The translations under genes were made by a program, and so were the position numbers. Of a stretch of 24,228 bases of DNA, positions 21,396 through 24,228 are shown piece after piece. The notes below the pieces were generated by a model. That model was not told the origin of the DNA. It was given only the letters and a program-made list of their open reading frames with translations, and ran no database searches. This stretch comes from Aquimarina sp. (lineage in GTDB: Bacteria > Bacteroidota > Bacteroidia > Flavobacteriales > Flavobacteriaceae), in assembly GCA_002697475.1 (NCBI GenBank), contig NZVW01000127.1:1-24228 (forward strand), in the 5' to 3' direction. Positions within the stretch are counted from its first letter, which is position 1. Each line of letters starts with the position of its first letter.

Positions 21396-21695
21396 ATGAA
21401 ATTTAATTTTTTATCAGCCGTTATCGTATTTCTTTTTATGAATGTAGCCCAGGCTCAACAACAGGAAAAATCTAATGACCATAAGGAAACTGAAACTATT
21501 TATTCAGCACAACAAATTAAGACTAAATCAGCTGTAATTGATTATGAGCAAATTGATCTTATATTGGAAAGAATAAAAAAGCAGGGCAACAAAAGAAATA
21601 TAAGAAGGGAAAAAAACACTGTCTTCAAAATTATTGATACCGTATACGTTGAAATAAAATATAAAAAATCTGAATCAAAACTTACTGATTTTTAA
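21396..21695 (+). CDS. Small secreted basic protein, second of the pair
   Basis: From the ATG at 21396 the product has 99 residues. It starts MKFNFLSAVIVFLFMNVAQAQ, a clear signal peptide with cleavage near AQA-Q. An in-frame ATG at 21369 would add nine polar residues ahead of the signal, so I prefer the later start. The mature part is lysine-rich (LERIKKQGNKRNIRREKN) and ends FKIIDTVYVEIKYKKSESKL. The order of signal peptide, polar linker, basic stretch and an 'xK-x-IDT-(I/V)' motif matches the preceding secreted gene, which suggests distant paralogy. Function is unknown. Its stop is eight bases from the end of the convergent acyltransferase gene. Confidence 0.78.
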   Translation: MKFNFLSAVIVFLFMNVAQAQQQEKSNDHKETETIYSAQQIKTKSAVIDYEQIDLILERIKKQGNKRNIRREKNTVFKIIDTVYVEIKYKKSESKLTDF

Positions 21696-21702
21696 ACCCT
21701 TA

Positions 21703-22890
21703 TTAAAATCGGCTCTTAATTTGCTCGTATCTATCCTGTACAGTTCTTACTCTGGATGAATTAAGAATCAATTTTTTGACTTCAGAAATTATATCATATA
21801 ACCATTGAACTACTGAATTCTTGTAACTCAGTAGTTTTTCTTCGTTTTTATAATAATACAATACCATAAAACATACCGTAACAATAAATAGGCCCGCGCC
21901 AAAAATAGCCTGTATACCAGTTAGATCTCTGCTAAAAAATTTAGTAAGCCCTAATCCAAACCAGCTTCCGTATAGTATAAAGAAATGGATAATGTAGATG
22001 GATAATGTCCGGCTGCCTATATCACTTATCAAATCACTCCTAAAGATTTTCTTTAGTAAAACAAACGAGGCAAATAGTATAAAAACATCCCCTAATCGCA
22101 TATATAAGAAGTTGTTATAGGCTACAGATTTAAAAACAGAAAAGCCTGTAAGGTCATTAAGTAAGATTAAAAAATCTGAAGAGTAAAAAATTAACAAGAA
22201 ACCACATAAAAATAACAAGGATGTTATAAAAGAATAAAACCTGGTTTGCTGACCAAATCTTTTAAAAATAACAGCCAGAAATGCACCAAAACATACGTAT
22301 CCAAACCAAGGAAAAATCGTAAAAACAGATCCATAATGCCCTGTAAAAATATTTGCTATGGGTTCTGGTAAATAACTAAGTTCAGCGTTATGATACAAGG
22401 GTTGAAATAAAAACACAAGTATGCCTATCGCCAAAAATATATACTGTAAAAATCGAAGATTTAGTCTATGTCCTAAAGCGTAGATAACAATAAGCAACAA
22501 AAGAGAAATTCCGATACATTGTAAAACATCAACCATAAAAAAAGAAGGATTGATAGTTCCGGTAAAAACGGCGTAGAAGCTGAGTCTTAACAGATAACCC
22601 CAACAAATTAATTTTATAGCTCTACTAACACCTTTCTTTACTCGAGGATTCTTCAAACCTAAATCTTGCTTCTTCAGAAGTAAGAAAACAAAAACAAATC
22701 CAGTAATTGTAAAAAAAGTTGGTGCTGTGATTCCTCTAAAATACTCCCAGCAAGCGTAAATAATATTGCTTCTGTCTCTATAATCCTGAGCTAGTAATGC
22801 GTGGACGAAATGTCCCTGTAACATCATAGTTATAGCAAATGCTCTTATAGCGTCTATAAAATGTAGACGGTTCGTGGTAGTATTACTCAT
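21703..22890 (-). CDS. Multi-pass membrane protein of the HGSNAT/DUF1624 or acyltransferase-3-like group
   Basis: This 395-residue protein has about ten hydrophobic segments spread along its length. It begins RLHFIDAIRAFAITMMLQGHFVHALL (residues 8-33), where the histidine after the first membrane segment and the following GITAPTFFTITGF motif (54-66) resemble the heparan-alpha-glucosaminide N-acetyltransferase catalytic domain family (DUF1624). Such proteins transfer acyl groups across the inner membrane to sugars. Acyltransferase-3 is a related alternative. The substrate is unknown. The gene is monocistronic in this window, with its own -7 box and a candidate terminator beyond the convergent gene. 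It has no evident link to the sulfur genes. Confidence 0.75.
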   Translation of the reverse strand: MSNTTTNRLHFIDAIRAFAITMMLQGHFVHALLAQDYRDRSNIIYACWEYFRGITAPTFFTITGFVFVFLLLKKQDLGLKNPRVKKGVSRAIKLICWGYLLRLSFYAVFTGTINPSFFMVDVLQCIGISLLLLIVIYALGHRLNLRFLQYIFLAIGILVFLFQPLYHNAELSYLPEPIANIFTGHYGSVFTIFPWFGYVCFGAFLAVIFKRFGQQTRFYSFITSLLFLCGFLLIFYSSDFLILLNDLTGFSVFKSVAYNNFLYMRLGDVFILFASFVLLKKIFRSDLISDIGSRTLSIYIIHFFILYGSWFGLGLTKFFSRDLTGIQAIFGAGLFIVTVCFMVLYYYKNEEKLLSYKNSVVQWLYDIISEVKKLILNSSRVRTVQDRYEQIKSRF

Positions 22891-22954
22891 TTAATTAGTC
22901 GGTTAGTTCCTTTTTGAAAACAAAACCATAACCGGTTTATTGTTTTTAAAGGCG

Positions 22955-22962
22955 CAAAGCTA
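22955..22962 (-). promoter_or_regulatory. Candidate -7 box of the acyltransferase-like gene
   Basis: The minus strand reads TAGCTTTG, identical to the box at 19080-19087 and an exact TAnnTTTG match, about 65 bp before the start codon. No clear TTG at the expected distance. Nothing else is recognised between 22891 and 23109. Confidence 0.45.
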
Positions 22963-23109
22963 ATTCTTTTTAAGCGTTTTTAACATATTGTTTGCTATTT
23001 TATTTGCTGATTAACAAGACAATAACCATAAATTTCACAAAATAATGGCGAATTAATTCCCTTCGGCTTAGTTTTTGACACCATTCCGATAACTATTAAA
23101 TTATGAAAG

Positions 23110-23454
23110 ATGAAAACAGATACTTATACCAAAACTTTACTTACCGTAATTGCAATATGCTTAACAATTATTATCGTTAGGGATTTACAAATAATCCCTA
23201 AAGCTCATGCTAATACTACAACTAATTTAGCAGGCTATACAATGGTGCCCTTAAATAAAGACGGATCTATTACAGTAAGACTAAGTAATACGGACTTAAT
23301 TGATGTGAATATCAGAGAAATCAGCACATATGATAAGCTTAGAGTAGACTTACATAGTATTAGTACAAACGATGAACTGGATATTAATATTGATGAGATC
23401 GGAGGTGGTTGGGTTTCAAGCGGTGGTCCGGTTAAAGTTAAAATACAGAACTAA
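23110..23454 (+). CDS. Small membrane-anchored protein with a 13-residue repeat
   Basis: This 114-residue protein has a single hydrophobic segment at about residues 9-23 (TLLTVIAICLTIIIV), followed by an exported domain. It resembles a conserved flavobacterial family of unknown function with a YTMVPLNKDGSITV-like segment (43-56 here). The exported part has an internal repeat: VNIREISTYDKLR (66-78), VDLHSISTNDELD (79-91) and INIDEIGG (92-99), with alternating hydrophobic residues that suggest stacked beta strands. It ends in PVKVKIQN. No catalytic residues are evident. The stop codon is inside a 14-bp terminator stem. The ATG at 23103 is in another frame and leads nowhere. Confidence 0.82.
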   Translation: MKTDTYTKTLLTVIAICLTIIIVRDLQIIPKAHANTTTNLAGYTMVPLNKDGSITVRLSNTDLIDVNIREISTYDKLRVDLHSISTNDELDINIDEIGGGWVSSGGPVKVKIQN

Positions 23455-23493
23455 ACAAAAGGCTTGACATGCATTAAAACCTTTTGTTTAGTT
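23449..23493. terminator. Perfect 14-bp inverted repeat between convergent genes
   Basis: AACTAAACAAAAGG (23449-23462) pairs with CCTTTTGTTTAGTT (23480-23493) around a 17-nt loop. The upstream arm contains the stop codon of the plus-strand gene. The downstream arm is T-rich on the plus strand, and the element lies 18 bases beyond the DoxX gene's stop, so it may serve both genes as a terminator or as a 3' stability stem. Confidence 0.75.
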
Positions 23494-23510
23494 AAACCAT
23501 ACTTTTGCCA

Positions 23511-23933
23511 TTACTGTTGCATTTTAAGATAATAATCCGCTGAATGTTTCCCTGATCCGTAGAAAAGGAAAAAAACGCAAAGCAAAAGAACAACGCTGGC
23601 GATAATCAAATTGGCTATATTCATTTCTCCGACAAAATTAATTACTACAGCCCCAAATAGCAAAGGTAACTGAGCAGCTACTGACCATCGGGTTAATAGA
23701 CCAAAAGCTATTAATATACCGCCTATCAAATGAGCAGGTGCAACGTAATGAATTACAATAACAGATCCTACAAGATTCTGTACCGGAGTTAAAAGATCAA
23801 CCAATATCTGACTGTTAGCAAGAAAGTTAATTCCTTTTAGAAAAAGAAATACTCCCAAAGCTATACGTAAAAGATCTAATGGATAATAGGTATGGGCATT
23901 TGCCCACTTGTTCAAAGATTTTATTGTAGGCAT
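23511..23933 (-). CDS. DoxX-family membrane protein
   Basis: This 140-residue protein has four predicted membrane segments at about residues 20-36, 57-78, 84-102 and 105-124. The start DLLRIALGVFLFLKGINFL (19-37) and the GGILIAFGLLTRWSVAAQLP segment (71-90) are typical of DoxX/DoxD-like proteins. The biochemical role is unsettled for most members. The C-terminus (GSGKHSADYYLKMQQ) is polar and probably cytoplasmic. It is separated from the TonB-dependent receptor on its right by 58 bp and could be in one transcript with it. Confidence 0.85.
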   Translation of the reverse strand: MPTIKSLNKWANAHTYYPLDLLRIALGVFLFLKGINFLANSQILVDLLTPVQNLVGSVIVIHYVAPAHLIGGILIAFGLLTRWSVAAQLPLLFGAVVINFVGEMNIANLIIASVVLLLCVFFLFYGSGKHSADYYLKMQQ

Positions 23934-23991
23934 AACTTTAATTTTATGGGTTACACTTATATAATTTAGTGATTTTTAGCGAATAAAATTA

Positions 23992-24228
23992 CTAAAGATT
24001 ATATTTTACGCTCAATATCCAAAATCTCGGTTGAATAACATAACTCGAAGTTGAGTTGAATAACTCATTAAAGTTATCTCTGTTTATTTCCTTTGTATTC
24101 AAAAGATTAGTTACAGAAAACTTATATTCCCACTTACTATCAGGTTTTTGATAAAAAAGTTCTGCATCCCAAAAGCTATACTCATTTAGTGTATTCTGCT
24201 CATTACTGTAATTATAGAAACTATAAGA
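23992..24228 (-). CDS. TonB-dependent receptor, C-terminal end (partial)
   Basis: The minus strand is open from the right edge for 78 codons to a stop at 23994-23992. The translation contains EYSFWDAELFYQKPDSKWEY, then FSVTNLLNTKEINRDNFNEL, and ends FWILSVKYNL. Alternating strands, an 'xNLLNxKEI' turn and an aromatic-rich final strand ending in a hydrophobic residue are typical of the last strands of SusC/TonB-type outer-membrane barrels in Bacteroidetes. The receptor's substrate and its plug domain are outside the window. Any other outer-membrane barrel is the alternative. Confidence 0.8.
   Translation of the reverse strand, partial: SYSFYNYSNEQNTLNEYSFWDAELFYQKPDSKWEYKFSVTNLLNTKEINRDNFNELFNSTSSYVIQPRFWILSVKYNL

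Overview
The window is an A+T-rich stretch of a Bacteroidetes chromosome, most likely from a member of the Flavobacteriaceae. The evidence is promoters of the Bacteroidetes type (TTG, then a TAnnTTTG box), a split methionine synthase, a sulfite reductase with a C-terminal HEPN-like domain, small secreted proteins of flavobacterial style, and the end of a TonB-dependent receptor. I cannot name a genus. No tRNA, rRNA, CRISPR array or insertion sequence is visible.

Most of the window is one sulfur-assimilation and methionine island. From the left, on the minus strand, lies a two-gene cobalamin-dependent methionine synthase (1-2409) behind a SAM-I riboswitch (2499-2602) and a promoter with two palindromes. 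A small plus-strand membrane-anchored protein (2758-3156) separates it from a long minus-strand assimilatory sulfate reduction operon (11577 down to 3162). That operon runs DUF2061 membrane protein, cysH, cysD, cysN, ferredoxin-type sulfite reductase, cobA, sirC, ferredoxin-NADP reductase and [2Fe-2S] ferredoxin. It carries sulfate activation, PAPS reduction, sulfite reduction, siroheme synthesis and the electron supply. No APS kinase gene is present. Its promoter region has two perfect and one imperfect CTACT-N5-AGTAG palindromes, which look like operators.

A plus-strand lipoprotein gene (11843-12376) ends at a bidirectional terminator. It converges on the methionine operon (18816 down to 12412, minus strand): metY, metX, a fused aspartate kinase-homoserine dehydrogenase, an OsmC-family protein and metZ. 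A second SAM-I riboswitch (18937-19050) leads this operon. Divergent from it, metK (19379-20635) has its own promoter and a leader that matches the SAM-II class of riboswitch (19239-19305). Two unrelated SAM-sensing RNAs therefore sit back to back in about 560 bp, one for SAM-precursor synthesis and one for SAM synthetase.

The right end (20636-24228) is less coherent. It holds a structured untranslated region, two small secreted basic proteins that may be related, a multi-pass acyltransferase-like membrane protein, a small anchored protein with a 13-residue repeat, a DoxX-family membrane protein and the C-terminal end of a TonB-dependent receptor. Strong hairpins separate several of these.

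The strongest candidates for new biology are the paired SAM-I/SAM-II control region, the complementary downstream segments that could act as switching partners for all three riboswitches, the phased operator array of the sulfate operon, and the sulfite reductase-HEPN architecture.
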